Origin: Cucumibacter marinus DSM 18995
GTDB lineage: Bacteria; Pseudomonadota; Alphaproteobacteria; Rhizobiales; Devosiaceae
Length of the DNA: 64,000 nucleotides
Assembly (NCBI RefSeq): GCF_000429865.1
Contig: NZ_AUCR01000009.1
Span: 1 to 64,000 of the forward strand
Direction: 5' to 3'
Shown here: positions 45,619 to 54,635 of the stretch, piece after piece
Numbering within the stretch: position 1 is the first letter of the stretch
Layout of the letters: the number at the start of each line of letters is the position of its first letter
Made by a program: the position numbers and the translations under genes
The notes under the pieces: generated by a model
What the model was told of the DNA's origin: nothing
What the model saw: only the letters and a program-made list of their open reading frames with translations
Database searches by the model: none

Positions 45619-46263
45619 ATGAACATCATCGCGATCAAAAAAACTGTTGCCGGCATCACAGCCGGGATCATGATGACCGCCACCGCGGGCGCCATGCTGG
45701 CGACCATCGGCCTCGCCGACGCACGCGCCGCCTCGGTCATCGACGCTTTTGCTGTTGAAAGCGGCATCACCAGCATTCCCGTCGGCCACGCGCAGTTCTG
45801 CGCCCAGAACCCCGAGGAATGCCAGCCCAATGCGCATGTGGTCGAAAAGACCACGCTGACCGAACAGAACTGGCAGCAGCTTCTCGAGGTCAATTCCCGG
45901 TTCAATACCGAAGTGCAGCCGGTCACCGACATGGCGCTCTACAAGACTGAGGAATACTGGACCTATCCGCGCGGCTATGGCGATTGCGAGGATTACGTCC
46001 TGGCCAAGCGCCGCGCCCTGATCCAGCTCGGCTGGGCGCCCTCTACCCTTCTGGTCACCGTTGTTCGCGAAGCCGATGGCGGCGGGCATGCCGTGCTGAC
46101 CGCCCGCACCGACCGCGGCGACCTGGTGCTCGATAATCAGGAAGCACTGATCAAGCTGTGGAGCGAGACCCCCTATCGCTTCGTCAAGCGCCAGTCCCAG
46201 CGTCATGCCGGGGTTTGGGTGAACCTTGTCGACGCCCGCCCGATCACGGTCGCACACCGCTAG
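45619..46263 (+). CDS. Periplasmic transglutaminase-like cysteine peptidase (BTLCP family)
   Basis: 214 aa, signal peptide up to about residue 38 (ARA-AS). Catalytic triad Cys123 in GYGDCEDYVLAKRRALI, His157 in GGGHAVLTAR and Asp172 in LVLDNQEALI. The order and spacing match LapG-type adhesin proteases, and the DCED block also supplies calcium ligands there. ATG 45619 has AGGGAG upstream. A small GC dyad (45504-45521) with a near-CtrA box lies upstream. Substrate unknown. Confidence 0.87.
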   Translation: MNIIAIKKTVAGITAGIMMTATAGAMLATIGLADARAASVIDAFAVESGITSIPVGHAQFCAQNPEECQPNAHVVEKTTLTEQNWQQLLEVNSRFNTEVQPVTDMALYKTEEYWTYPRGYGDCEDYVLAKRRALIQLGWAPSTLLVTVVREADGGGHAVLTARTDRGDLVLDNQEALIKLWSETPYRFVKRQSQRHAGVWVNLVDARPITVAHR

Positions 46264-46322
46264 AAGTCACAGGAACATTTTGACCGGCGCTTTCGCATCC
46301 CCCTGATGCCGGTCAAAAAGCG

Positions 46323-46349
46323 AGGGCCAGCCGTGAGGCTGGCCCTTTT
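46323..46349 (+). terminator. Terminator after the BTLCP peptidase gene
   Basis: AGGGCCAGCC (46323-46332), loop GTGA, GGCTGGCCCT (46337-46346) followed by TTT: a perfect 10-bp stem, 60 nt past the peptidase stop. Strong intrinsic terminator. Confidence 0.9.
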
Positions 46350-46389
46350 GCGTCGCTGACGTGGATACGGCCCGTGACGGCCGGGACTC

Positions 46390-46713
46390 CTAGTGACCGA
46401 GGGCGGCCATATAGGAGCCAAGAAGCAGGAGCCCAACGATAAAGCTCCAGCCAAAAGCGATAAAAGACGACAAGAGTGCCGACCCGATCGAAATCGTGTC
46501 GTCAGGCTCCTGCTGCCAACCCAATTGCAGCATGATGTACGGTCCACACAGGAAACTCATCATCAGGTGCCCCAGCGTTGCCAGGTAGTTGCGGCCATCG
46601 AAGCGCAACGCCGCGCGCTCACGCCACACAGCCTGATAGAGATGTGTTCCCGCCGCGGCGAAGCTCAGTCCAACCGCGATAATAAATAAGGTCAGTACAA
46701 TGTCGTTCGACAT
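46390..46713 (-). CDS. Small membrane protein, unknown function
   Basis: 107 aa with three hydrophobic segments (about 5-27, 45-65 and 77-102) and a short basic loop (WRERAALRFDGRNYLAT). It resembles uncharacterised small membrane proteins of Hyphomicrobiales (a DUF family whose number I cannot confirm). ATG 46713 has AGGGCGG upstream. Function not assigned. Confidence 0.75.
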   Translation of the reverse strand: MSNDIVLTLFIIAVGLSFAAAGTHLYQAVWRERAALRFDGRNYLATLGHLMMSFLCGPYIMLQLGWQQEPDDTISIGSALLSSFIAFGWSFIVGLLLLGSYMAALGH

Positions 46714-46829
46714 GCTCCGCCCTCTGTTCGACGTTCCCCTGAGGGCCGGATTGCCTCCGGCTCCTTTACTGTTTGTTAAACATAAGGGCCCACCAATCGT
46801 TTGTCATTCGAACGCGAGCAAACTGGTTA

Positions 46830-47504
46830 ATGGCCATGGCTTCCGCCGCCGGCGCCACCAAATCCCTGCCCCGGAACTTCGGCTACAATGTCGGACTGAT
46901 CCTGATTGTGGTCGCCCTGGCCGGTCTGGGCGCTGCCTATTTGCTCGTGGATTTCACCCGCACCATTGGTGATGGCATGCCCGAGCAGCCCGGTGATATC
47001 CGTTCGCTGACGGTGGGCGGCACCGCGGTCAACGTTCCGACAAACTGGATGCTCGATGATCTGTCGGATTCTGGCTTCAGGGATTCCCTCGACCTTGTCA
47101 TTCCTGTTGCGATCGAAGGCCTCGATCGCCGGGTGCGGGCTGCGGTCACGCTGGTCCCGCGCAGCCGTGCTCCCTTGAGTGCCACACTGCTCGACACGCT
47201 CTACATCCACCGCTTCGCCTCCGGTCAGGCCCAGGGGCCGCGCGGGCTTGTCGGAAAGCCCCTGCGCGCCGAATCCGGATATCAGGATGAAACGGTCTGG
47301 TACGACCCGCTCTCGCCCCGCCCCTATGTCGCCAAATGCCTTGAGATCGACACGGTGGACGGCAAGGCGCTCGAATGCCTGCGCACGATAGCTGTCGGCG
47401 ACCGCCTGTCTGCGATCATCCGTTACGGCGAGGAAGGGCACGCCAACTGGCGCGCCTTCGACACCCGATTGCGCGCTGCTCTGGAAGCGATGGTGAAGGT
47501 CTAG
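46830..47504 (+). CDS. Membrane-anchored periplasmic protein, unknown function
   Basis: 224 aa. One N-terminal membrane segment (about 19-40, NVGLILIVVALAGLGAAYLL) and a periplasmic domain from SLTVGGTAVNVPTNWMLDDL onward; two cysteines (VAKCLEIDTVDGKALECLRT) may form a disulfide. Start ATG 46830; ATG 46836 equally possible. Not recognised; no catalytic motif seen. Divergent from the small membrane protein gene. Confidence 0.7.
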   Translation: MAMASAAGATKSLPRNFGYNVGLILIVVALAGLGAAYLLVDFTRTIGDGMPEQPGDIRSLTVGGTAVNVPTNWMLDDLSDSGFRDSLDLVIPVAIEGLDRRVRAAVTLVPRSRAPLSATLLDTLYIHRFASGQAQGPRGLVGKPLRAESGYQDETVWYDPLSPRPYVAKCLEIDTVDGKALECLRTIAVGDRLSAIIRYGEEGHANWRAFDTRLRAALEAMVKV

Positions 47505-47527
47505 TCCGGGCCTGCGGCCCGAAAAGC

Positions 47528-47746
47528 CTAGCTGACCTCGTCGAGGTCGATATCGAGAATTGCCATCTGGAAATTGTAGCTACGGTCTTCATCTTCATCA
47601 TCGAGGAAGATGACGCCGATGAATTCCTCGCCCAGGTAGACCTCGGCCGAATCGGATTTCTGCGGCCGCGCCCGTACTTCGAAGGCCGGGTTGGCGAATT
47701 TCATGCGCAGGTAGGCCTGCAGCTTGCCGAGTTCCTCTTTATCCAA
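47528..47746 (-). CDS. DUF3126 family protein
   Basis: 72-aa acidic protein: LQAYLRMKFANPAFEVRARP, then AEVYLGEEFIGVIFLDDEDE, matching the small DUF3126 family of alphaproteobacteria. Start is TTG 47746 with GGAG 9 nt upstream, as no ATG is in frame. Function unknown. Next to cysE on the same strand. The dyad CGGGCC-TGC-GGCCCG lies in the 23-bp gap to the convergent gene. Confidence 0.85.
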   Translation of the reverse strand: MDKEELGKLQAYLRMKFANPAFEVRARPQKSDSAEVYLGEEFIGVIFLDDEDEDRSYNFQMAILDIDLDEVS

Positions 47747-47908
47747 GGTTTCTCGCTCCGTCTTGAATGGTGTTGCGGGCCGGTCGGATCGGCGGCGCCT
47801 TTGGCGGGCACCATATAGCGCCCGGCCACAGGCTCAATCCCCGAAGCGGCATTTTTGTTTGAGGCTGTGGAACGGGGTGGCCGGATCGATTCCGCCGCCA
47901 CCTGCCGG

Positions 47909-48751
47909 TCAGTCCTGGCTATCGCCCAGCAGCATCTGATCCATCTGCGCGGCGGGCTGATCGCAGCCTGCCTCTCCGACGATCTTTGCCGGCACACCAG
48001 CGACTGTCTTGCAGTCGGGCACTTCCTTGAGCACCACCGAACCGGCGGCCACGCGCGAGCAGTTTCCGATGCGGATATTGCCGAGGATCTTCGCCCCCGC
48101 ACCGATCAGCACGCCGGACCCGATTTTCGGGTGCCGGTCGCCATCGACTTTGCCGGTGCCGCCAAGGGTCACGCCCTGAAGGATCGAAACGTGATCACCA
48201 ATCTCGGCTGTCTCACCAACAACGACACCGGTACCGTGGTCGATCATGATGCCGCGGCCGACCTTGACCGCCGGATTGATATCGACCTGGAAGACCTGGC
48301 TCGAGCGGCTTTGCAGATAAAGCGCCATATCGTGCCGTCCGGCGTTGTTGAGCGAATGCGCGAAGCGGTGCGTCTGGATCGCCTGGAAACCTTTAAAATA
48401 AAGCAGCGGCTCGATCGCCCGCCTGCAGGCCGGATCGCGTTCCAGCGTCGCGGCCAGATCGGCCCGCGCCGCTTCCCCGATAGCGGGAACCTCCTCGATC
48501 ACGTCTTCGAACGCCTGCCGGATCAGATCGGCGGAAACGTCTGCATGGTCCAGCCTTTCGGCCAGCCGGTGGATCAGCGAATCCTCGAACCGGTCATGGT
48601 TGAGGACCGTCGCCACCACGAAGCTCGAGAGCGAAGGCTCCTCGGCAAGAATGACCTCGGCCTCCCCGCGGATACGCTCCCAGATGGGGTCAACGGCCCG
48701 CAGATGGCCTTTGCTGCCGGCCTGCGCCGTACGTTCGCTCTGGTCAGTCAT
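47909..48751 (-). CDS. cysE: Serine O-acetyltransferase
   Basis: Acetylates serine to O-acetylserine, the first step of cysteine synthesis. 280 aa with an N-terminal helical domain (about 1-140) and a left-handed beta-helix of hexapeptide repeats (GRGIMIDHGTGVVVGETAEI, then GVLIGAGAKILGNIRIGNC). Active-site context DINPAVKVGRG. C-terminal tail carries acidic and aromatic-poor residues, so feedback control cannot be read. ATG 48751. Confidence 0.95.
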   Translation of the reverse strand: MTDQSERTAQAGSKGHLRAVDPIWERIRGEAEVILAEEPSLSSFVVATVLNHDRFEDSLIHRLAERLDHADVSADLIRQAFEDVIEEVPAIGEAARADLAATLERDPACRRAIEPLLYFKGFQAIQTHRFAHSLNNAGRHDMALYLQSRSSQVFQVDINPAVKVGRGIMIDHGTGVVVGETAEIGDHVSILQGVTLGGTGKVDGDRHPKIGSGVLIGAGAKILGNIRIGNCSRVAAGSVVLKEVPDCKTVAGVPAKIVGEAGCDQPAAQMDQMLLGDSQD

Positions 48752-48808
48752 CGGACTGTCTCCTTGAGTGAGACGGGGAATGTAGACCCCGCCAATGGCG
48801 CTTTCAAC

Positions 48809-49579
48809 TCACGCACGGTTTTGTGCGGGGTAATGGTTTCCCAAAAATTCATGCACCGCTTCCTTGAACCGCTTGTCCCCGGTTGCGCGCATGTGGTCGC
48901 GTTTCGGGATCACAAATCCATGCCCCTGCGGGATATGGCGGGCCAGCACCATCGGATCGCCGCCCTCTTCATCGAGTTCGCCAACGGCTACCAACACCGG
49001 CACGTCGATCTTCGCCACATCCTCTTCGGTGATGCGCTGCCGTGAGGATTCCATGCAATTGGCCAGCGCCTCGAGGTCGGACCCGGTATGCTCTGCAAAC
49101 AGCCTGAACTGTCGCCCGCGCGGATGCTTGACATCATCAAGCGTGGCCGCCCGCATCGCCTCGGCGATTTCAGTGGACCCTGGCAAGCCGGTGATCATGG
49201 TGCTCCCGAGCCCCCCGAAGATCGCACAGGCCACCTGCCCTTCGGATCGCAAACAGGCAAAGGCGGATATCCGCGCACCCATCGAGTAACCCAAAAGCGC
49301 TGCTGGCCCTGCATCGAGGTGATCGATCAGGTTGATCGCATCCTTGGCCATTTCGTCCGACGGGTAGGCCGCCGTGTCATAGATTTTTTCCGAAGCGCCA
49401 TGACCGCGATTGTCGATGGTGACCACCCGGTATCCGGCATCCGTCAGCGTTTCGACCCAGCCGGTATTGAGCCAGTTGACCTGGCCGTTCGAAGCGAAGC
49501 CGTGAATGGCAAGAATAAGCGGACCTTCGCCGTAGGATTCATAGGCGATGTCGTACCCTTCGGAGGTGAAATGCGGCAT
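48809..49579 (-). CDS. Alpha/beta-hydrolase
   Basis: 256 aa, cytoplasmic. Oxyanion-side IHGFAS, DNRGHGAS, nucleophile Ser99 in LLGYSMGARISAF and His in IPKRDHMRATG near 236. Small lid. ATG 49579 has AGGAAGAG upstream; the longer frame from 49717 is not used. Substrate unknown; distant relatives include haloperoxidase-like and ester hydrolases. Confidence 0.87.
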   Translation of the reverse strand: MPHFTSEGYDIAYESYGEGPLILAIHGFASNGQVNWLNTGWVETLTDAGYRVVTIDNRGHGASEKIYDTAAYPSDEMAKDAINLIDHLDAGPAALLGYSMGARISAFACLRSEGQVACAIFGGLGSTMITGLPGSTEIAEAMRAATLDDVKHPRGRQFRLFAEHTGSDLEALANCMESSRQRITEEDVAKIDVPVLVAVGELDEEGGDPMVLARHIPQGHGFVIPKRDHMRATGDKRFKEAVHEFLGNHYPAQNRA

Positions 49580-49737
49580 GGTCTCTTCCTGCGTGTGGAG
49601 CCGCTGCATAACAGCCCGTTCCGCCGCGGCAAAGGGCTGGTCATCGCCAAAACCTCGATATATGGTCCGCCCGCCGCACATCTGGGCTGCCGCCGCGCCG
49701 GCTGCCCGAAGCGTCAATCAGACAGGAAGTCCGCAAC

Positions 49738-49983
49738 ATGGCTCACAACTCCACTCCGCATTTCCACAATACCGGCGGCGTCGCGCGCATCGAGATCGGC
49801 GCCAGGGAGTTCAAATGCGTGGGCGCGCTGCCGCCTTACGACCATCCCCACGTCTTCCTCGACATGGGCGACGAAAACGAGATCGTCTGCCCCTATTGCT
49901 CGACCCATTATGTCTATAATGCCGAACTCGACAGCCATGCGGCCAAGCCCGCTGAAGCTGTGTTCGAGCCCGAGCGCGCCTGA
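49738..49983 (+). CDS. NDUFS6-type zinc-finger protein (zf-CHCC)
   Basis: 81 aa. Core FKCVGALPPYDHPHVFLDMG then EIVCPYCSTHYVY supplies the Cys-His-Cys-Cys zinc set of the zf-CHCC family, related to the NDUFS6 accessory subunit of complex I. Stand-alone bacterial members are common in alphaproteobacteria. ATG 49738. It is 24 bp upstream of a flavin monooxygenase gene and may share a transcript. Confidence 0.88.
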   Translation: MAHNSTPHFHNTGGVARIEIGAREFKCVGALPPYDHPHVFLDMGDENEIVCPYCSTHYVYNAELDSHAAKPAEAVFEPERA

Positions 49984-50007
49984 CCCCTTGAGACGGAGCA
50001 CAGCGCG

Positions 50008-51228
50008 GTGACCGAGAACGGCAGCCGCATTGTTTATGTCGTCGGCGCAGGGATCGCCGGGCTGTCGCTCGCGCTGTTTCTCGAGCGCGCAGGCTTCACG
50101 GTGCTTGTGTTGGAGCGTGCCCGCTCGATCGATCCCATAGGCACCGGCATCCAGCTCAGCCCCAATGCCAGCCGGCTGCTTGAACGTCTGGGGCTTGAGC
50201 CCGCGCTTGCCCGCGCCGGCTTCGAGCCAGAGGCCATCGACGTCTATGGCTTTGGCCACAAGAAGCCCCTTGCCGAAGTCACCCTGGGCCAGACCGCCCG
50301 CCAGCGTTTCGGCGCCGCCTACCGGGTCATCCATCGCGGGGACCTCGCACAGATCCTCTATGAGGCAGCGCGCAAACGCTCCCGCATCGAAATTGCCCTG
50401 GGCGCCCGCAACATCGACATGGTGCGCCACAGCCGCGGGCTGACCGTCAGCGCCGAACTCGGCGATGGTTCAATTCACACCGGCCGCCCCTATGCCCTGA
50501 TCGGCGCCGATGGCGTTCATTCCGAGATCCGCCGCAAATTCATGGATGGACCGGAAGCGCGTTATTCGGGCTATGTGGCCTGGCGGGCAACCCTTGGGGA
50601 AGCGCAGCTCGCCGCCCATCTTTCGCTCGATCACACCAGCCTTTGCTTCGGACCTGGCTTTCACGGAGTGTTCTATCCCCTCGCCGCGCGCCAGCTCCTC
50701 AATGTCGTGCTATCGACCAAGATGCCGGCCAAGCGCGCCTTCGCGGATACCCCGCCGACCCGGCCGAAGATCGACCCCTATTACCTCAAGCGCAGCGCGC
50801 TGTTCGGTGCCCTGATGAAGCTGATGGGCGACAAATGGACCTTCTGGCCCCTCAATGCTGTCGAGACGCAGCGCTGGCATGACGGCCAGTTCCTTGCCCT
50901 GGTCGGTGACGCGGCACACGCCATGCTGCCCTTTCAGGCCCAGGGCGCGGCCATGGGCATCGAGGACGCTGCCGTCATGGCGCGCCAGCTCGCCGGCGCC
51001 GATTCGCCCGGCATGGCCTTTGAAGGCTATGAAAGCGAGCGCCGGCGGCGGGTTTCGGAGGTTCAGGCCCTGTCGCGGCGCAATGGCATGATCTTTCACA
51101 TGCCCTTCCCCTTCTCCATCGCCCGAAACGCAGGCGCAGCAAGGCGCGGCGGCACCGCCCAGCTCGACGATCTCGCCTGGATCTACGGCTTCGACGCCGA
51201 TCAGCCACCGCGCCGCATACCCGGATAG
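50008..51228 (+). CDS. FAD-dependent aromatic hydroxylase (UbiH/salicylate-hydroxylase type)
   Basis: 406 aa. FAD motifs: VVGAGIAGLSLALFLERAG near the start, LIGADGVHSEIR (DG motif) and LVGDAAHAMLPFQAQGAAMG (GD motif). Type A flavoprotein monooxygenase using NAD(P)H and O2 on an aromatic ring. GTG 50008; context CGGAGC upstream. Neighbour is a small zinc-finger gene. Could hydroxylate salicylate, 3-hydroxybenzoate or a quinone precursor; not decided by sequence. Confidence 0.88.
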   Translation: MTENGSRIVYVVGAGIAGLSLALFLERAGFTVLVLERARSIDPIGTGIQLSPNASRLLERLGLEPALARAGFEPEAIDVYGFGHKKPLAEVTLGQTARQRFGAAYRVIHRGDLAQILYEAARKRSRIEIALGARNIDMVRHSRGLTVSAELGDGSIHTGRPYALIGADGVHSEIRRKFMDGPEARYSGYVAWRATLGEAQLAAHLSLDHTSLCFGPGFHGVFYPLAARQLLNVVLSTKMPAKRAFADTPPTRPKIDPYYLKRSALFGALMKLMGDKWTFWPLNAVETQRWHDGQFLALVGDAAHAMLPFQAQGAAMGIEDAAVMARQLAGADSPGMAFEGYESERRRRVSEVQALSRRNGMIFHMPFPFSIARNAGAARRGGTAQLDDLAWIYGFDADQPPRRIPG

Positions 51229-51320
51229 CGCCGCAGAGGTTTCTCGGCAAAATCCTCGACCTTGCCTTTTCACCTTCCTATATGGCATTGGCAAAGCCCC
51301 ACCCCGTCCGAGGACAGTTC

Positions 51321-52634
51321 ATGCCGGCAGCCAAGAGTACGCGCTTGTCGTTGATCTTTATTCTGATCACGGTACTGATCGACGTCATCGGCGTAGGCAT
51401 CATCATCCCGGTTCTGCCGCACCTCATCGAAGAGTTGATTGCGCTGCGCCCGAATACCGAGGGCACGCTGGCGCAGGCCGCCAACTGGGGCGGCTGGATT
51501 CTTTTCGTCTATGCCTTGATGCAGTTCCTGTTCTCGCCGGTGCTGGGCAATCTGTCCGACCGCTTCGGGCGCCGGCCCGTGCTCCTGCTCTCACTGCTCG
51601 GTCTGACCGTCGATTACCTCTTGATGGGCTTCGCCTGGTCGATCTGGGTACTCTTTGTCGGCCGCATCCTGTCGGGGATCATGGGCGCGGCGATCTCCAC
51701 GGCCACTGCCTACATCGCCGACATTTCACCCAAGGAAGACCGGGCCCGAAATTTCGGTCTGATCGGCGCCGCCTTCGGGCTGGGGCTGATCCTGGGGCCG
51801 GTTGTCGGTGGGCAACTGGGTGAGTTTGGCTCCCGTGTCCCGTTCTTTGCCGCCGCCGTCCTCGCCTTCGGCAACTTCATTTTCGGCATGTTCGTCCTGC
51901 CTGAGAGCCTGCCCAAGCGCCACCGCCGCCGCTTCGAGCTCAAGCGCGCCAATCCCCTCGGCGCCTTGCAGTCGGTCCGCAAGGTTCCCTTCGTTCTGCT
52001 GTTCCTGGTCTCGCTCGGGCTCTTCACCCTCGCCAATCACGTCTACCCCTCGATCTGGACCTTCTTCACCATCGAGCAATTCGACTGGACACCCGGACAG
52101 ATCGGCATATCGCTCGGTGTGTTCGGAGCCATGTTCGCGCTTGTACAGGCTGTGCTCATCGGGCCGGCCATGCGGATACTGGGCGAACTCTGGGCGGGCA
52201 TCGTCGGTCTCAGTTTCGCCGCTATCGGCTTTTTCGGCCTCGCCTTTATCGGCACGCCGGTCGGGCTCTATTTCTTTCTTGTGCCCGGCGCGCTGGGCGG
52301 TCTGTTCGTCCCAGCCATCAATGGCATGATGGCCAACCGCATTTCGGATCGCTCACAAGGTGAGCTGCAAGGCGCGGTCAACGCGGTCAATTCGATCGCC
52401 TCGATCCTCGGCCCGCTTGCCGCCACCCAGCTGTTTTCTTTCTTCACCGCCTCCCCGCGTGCGCCAACCTATTTCCCGGGGGTGCCGTTTTTCGGGGCGG
52501 GAATTCTCATTCTGGCGTCGATCGGCATTCTCACCTACGCCTCGATCCGCCTCCGTCAGCGCGGCGAGCACGTCAATCCGCCTCATGAAGAGGTGGAGGC
52601 CGCCGAACAGGCAAAGCCACCTCCACAAGCCTAA
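51321..52634 (+). CDS. MFS transporter, TCR/Tet family
   Basis: 437 aa, 12 membrane segments. Motif A GNLSDRFGRRPVLLLSLLG in the first cytoplasmic loop and the TCR/Tet pattern ILSGIMGAAISTATAYIADI. Probable drug or toxic-compound/proton antiporter in the inner membrane. ATG 51321 has AGGACAG upstream, preferred over ATG 51282. No TetR regulator beside it, so true tetracycline resistance is not claimed. Confidence 0.88.
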   Translation: MPAAKSTRLSLIFILITVLIDVIGVGIIIPVLPHLIEELIALRPNTEGTLAQAANWGGWILFVYALMQFLFSPVLGNLSDRFGRRPVLLLSLLGLTVDYLLMGFAWSIWVLFVGRILSGIMGAAISTATAYIADISPKEDRARNFGLIGAAFGLGLILGPVVGGQLGEFGSRVPFFAAAVLAFGNFIFGMFVLPESLPKRHRRRFELKRANPLGALQSVRKVPFVLLFLVSLGLFTLANHVYPSIWTFFTIEQFDWTPGQIGISLGVFGAMFALVQAVLIGPAMRILGELWAGIVGLSFAAIGFFGLAFIGTPVGLYFFLVPGALGGLFVPAINGMMANRISDRSQGELQGAVNAVNSIASILGPLAATQLFSFFTASPRAPTYFPGVPFFGAGILILASIGILTYASIRLRQRGEHVNPPHEEVEAAEQAKPPPQA

Positions 52635-52637
52635 GGG

Positions 52638-52671
52638 TCAGGCAAGACTGGGGATCAGGCAAGACTGGGGA
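52638..52671. repeat. Two tandem copies of a 17-bp unit after the MFS gene
   Basis: TCAGGCAAGACTGGGGA occurs at 52638-52654 and 52655-52671, with a third partial copy (TCAGG) at 52672. It fills the gap between the convergent MFS and ASCH genes. The TCA of the third copy is the stop codon of the ASCH gene, so the duplication touches that gene's end. Replication slippage is the simplest cause. Confidence 0.85.
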
Positions 52672-53247
52672 TCAGGTCCCGCGAAGGTGGCTCAGAACGG
52701 CCTCACCCCGCGGTGAGAGCCGGTAGCCTGTCTCAAGGCTCTCGGTGAGCCCAAGCGCCTTCAGCCTGGTGACCTTGGCTTTGAACTTCGTCTTTTCGAG
52801 CCCGATCTCGCGGCCTAGCTCTTCGGCCAGCCGTCCCGGATGGGCCTCGATCAGTTCGAGCGTTTGCCGCGTCCATGGCGCCTTGCCATCGAGCTTGATG
52901 AGCGCCTTCTCCGCCTCCCGAAGCGCGTCAGCGCCCGGATTGCCGTCATTCGCCAGCGCGATGAGCGGGTCCTCGCCCACGTAACAGACCTCGATCCGAT
53001 CGAGTTCGCCCGGTTTCATCGTCTTGAGCCAGGCAAAGAAATCCTCAAGATCGCTGAACCCCGCGCGCTTCGCATCGGCCAGGGTGACGTCTTCCGGTTC
53101 GAGCCGGGTAATCTCGCCAATACCGAGAATGCCGACCCGGGTCTTGAGCGTGCCGCCCGGCTTCACCGTGCGCCGCATCCAGCGCCGGAATTGCAGATCG
53201 ATCTCACCCGCCTTGATGGCGTCGAGCACCTCTTTCTTGATCAGCAT
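52672..53247 (-). CDS. ASCH-like domain fused to a winged-helix domain, unknown function
   Basis: 191 aa. The N-terminal part (LIKKEVLDAIKAGEIDLQFR, then GGTLKTRVGILGIGEITRLE) resembles the ASCH/PUA-like RNA-binding fold. The C-terminal part (about 120-190, LIEAHPGRLAEELGREIGLE, VTRLKALGLTESLETGYRLS) looks like a winged helix. ATG 53247. Possible RNA- or nucleotide-linked regulator. Not named further; the two-domain reading is my inference. Confidence 0.7.
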   Translation of the reverse strand: MLIKKEVLDAIKAGEIDLQFRRWMRRTVKPGGTLKTRVGILGIGEITRLEPEDVTLADAKRAGFSDLEDFFAWLKTMKPGELDRIEVCYVGEDPLIALANDGNPGADALREAEKALIKLDGKAPWTRQTLELIEAHPGRLAEELGREIGLEKTKFKAKVTRLKALGLTESLETGYRLSPRGEAVLSHLRGT

Positions 53248-53506
53248 CTTGCCCCTCCGGTCTGCACGGAACGGACGTTACGGCGATTCTTGGAACTGGC
53301 AAGGATCGCCCTGCCCTGAGCCGATCCTTCCCCCGATTTCCGTCACCCCAGATTCCGTCACCGCAATTTTTGTCGAAAGGCCATTTCATCCCCGCCACCA
53401 CCACCATATGCAAGGCGGGCCTCTGCTGGCGCCAGACCTTTGTGAGTGCTTCACCCACGCGGGTAAACCTGCCCGAGGAGGCCGGCCTTGCAGCGGCGAT
53501 ACGCGA

Positions 53507-53731
53507 TCAGCTCGGCAGCCCCCGGCGGGACAGTGTGACCAGCAGACCCTCGTACCGTCTGATCTCGTCCTTGAGATAGAGCCGGCGGCGTTTGAGCTTC
53601 TTGAGGATTGAGCTGTCGCGCCAAGTCCGTTTCTGTTCCGTCGAAACCTGTTCGTCGATTTGCCGGTGGCGCGTACGCAGAGAGGCAATGCGTGCCGCGA
53701 TTGTCGAACGGCTGAACCGTGTGTTGGTCAT
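53507..53731 (-). CDS. DUF465/YdcH-type small helical protein
   Basis: 74 aa, two long basic helices: RIASLRTRHRQIDEQVSTEQ and LKKLKRRRLYLKDEIRRYEG, the standard YdcH pattern with a conserved KRRRLYLKDEI. ATG 53731 has AAGGA 9 nt upstream. Function not established in the family. In the 53248-53506 gap upstream of the ASCH gene I see no further gene. Confidence 0.85.
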   Translation of the reverse strand: MTNTRFSRSTIAARIASLRTRHRQIDEQVSTEQKRTWRDSSILKKLKRRRLYLKDEIRRYEGLLVTLSRRGLPS

Positions 53732-53840
53732 GATCGCAAATCCTTACGGTGTTCTTGCTTGATGTCGGTAGTGAGCGTCCGGGATTGGAAACCATTCCGT
53801 CCCCGAACCTGCCAGCTGCCGCAGGCTGGTCGAACAGCGT

Positions 53841-54566
53841 CTACGCGGCCACCACGCCGGCATCGGCCATCTCGAGCTCGATCTCCGCGACAAGCTGATT
53901 TGGCAGGGCGAGCGCCCTCGACAGCTTGTCCAGATGCGCCTTTTCGAGCGGATGGTTGGGATCGATTGCTGTGCGGGACACGATGTAAAGCTCGCTCGCC
54001 TGTTCGATACCGTTCGCATAGCTGGCAATGGTCAGTGCGTCCGGCGGATTCTGGAGCGCCTCGAAGATCGCAGCCTTGTCGGCAGCGTCCAACGGCAATT
54101 CTCCGACCGCACCGAAGATCTTCGCCTGTTCGTTCTGGTCAACGTGCCCGTCAGCATGGGCCGCCGAGATCATGGCTTCGATCAAGGCGATCTGAAACGG
54201 TTTCCCGTTGCGGGCCTGCTTGCTGGATGGATCGAAGCTCTCGGGCGGTATAAGGCCTGCATGACCGCTTCCGCTGCCCTGAGGGTCCAACGTCGTACCC
54301 TTCTGCCCTTGCCATCGGCGGTAGGCACCATAGGCGATCGCGCCGAGCGCAGCGGCCCCACCGACCGCGACAGCGCCGGTTGCAACTTTCCCGGCGCTCT
54401 TTCGCAGCTTCTTGTTGCCGGCGATCAAGCCGACAAGCCCGCCAGCAGCGAGCCCACCGATCAGACCGCCGGGAATACCGCCGACCGTACCGGCGGGACG
54501 ATCCGGCGCACCGTTCCCGGCGGATTGGCCGCCCAGGAACTGGTCGAGGACTTGGTTGAGATTCAT
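53841..54566 (-). CDS. DUF533/TerB-like protein
   Basis: 241 aa. N-terminal helix (MNLNQVLDQFLGG), a glycine-rich hydrophobic segment (GGIPGGLIGGLAAGGLVG) that may insert in a membrane, and a C-terminal all-helical TerB-like domain (EAMISAAHADGHVDQNEQAK) with acidic residues for metal binding. ATG 54566 has AGGAGAG upstream. Divergent from an OxyR-type regulator with an OxyR-like site between, so stress control is likely. Biochemical role unknown. Confidence 0.87.
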   Translation of the reverse strand: MNLNQVLDQFLGGQSAGNGAPDRPAGTVGGIPGGLIGGLAAGGLVGLIAGNKKLRKSAGKVATGAVAVGGAAALGAIAYGAYRRWQGQKGTTLDPQGSGSGHAGLIPPESFDPSSKQARNGKPFQIALIEAMISAAHADGHVDQNEQAKIFGAVGELPLDAADKAAIFEALQNPPDALTIASYANGIEQASELYIVSRTAIDPNHPLEKAHLDKLSRALALPNQLVAEIELEMADAGVVAA

Positions 54567-54635
54567 GGCGAAACTCTCCTTCACGTTCGCGCTGTCTGCG
54601 AGAAATGATGTGGGATCTGGCGCATGAATGGTCGA

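Noticed and set aside
47507-47527. Hairpin CGGGCC-TGC-GGCCCG as a terminator between convergent genes
   Set aside because: No U-run follows on either strand, so I leave it as a short dyad only.
51321-52634. Tetracycline-resistance gene
   Set aside because: It is a TCR/Tet-family MFS protein, but no TetR partner or diagnostic similarity can be shown from sequence alone.
53204-53458. 84-codon minus frame upstream of the ASCH gene
   Set aside because: Overlaps the ASCH start out of frame and lacks a ribosome site; composition is shadow-like.
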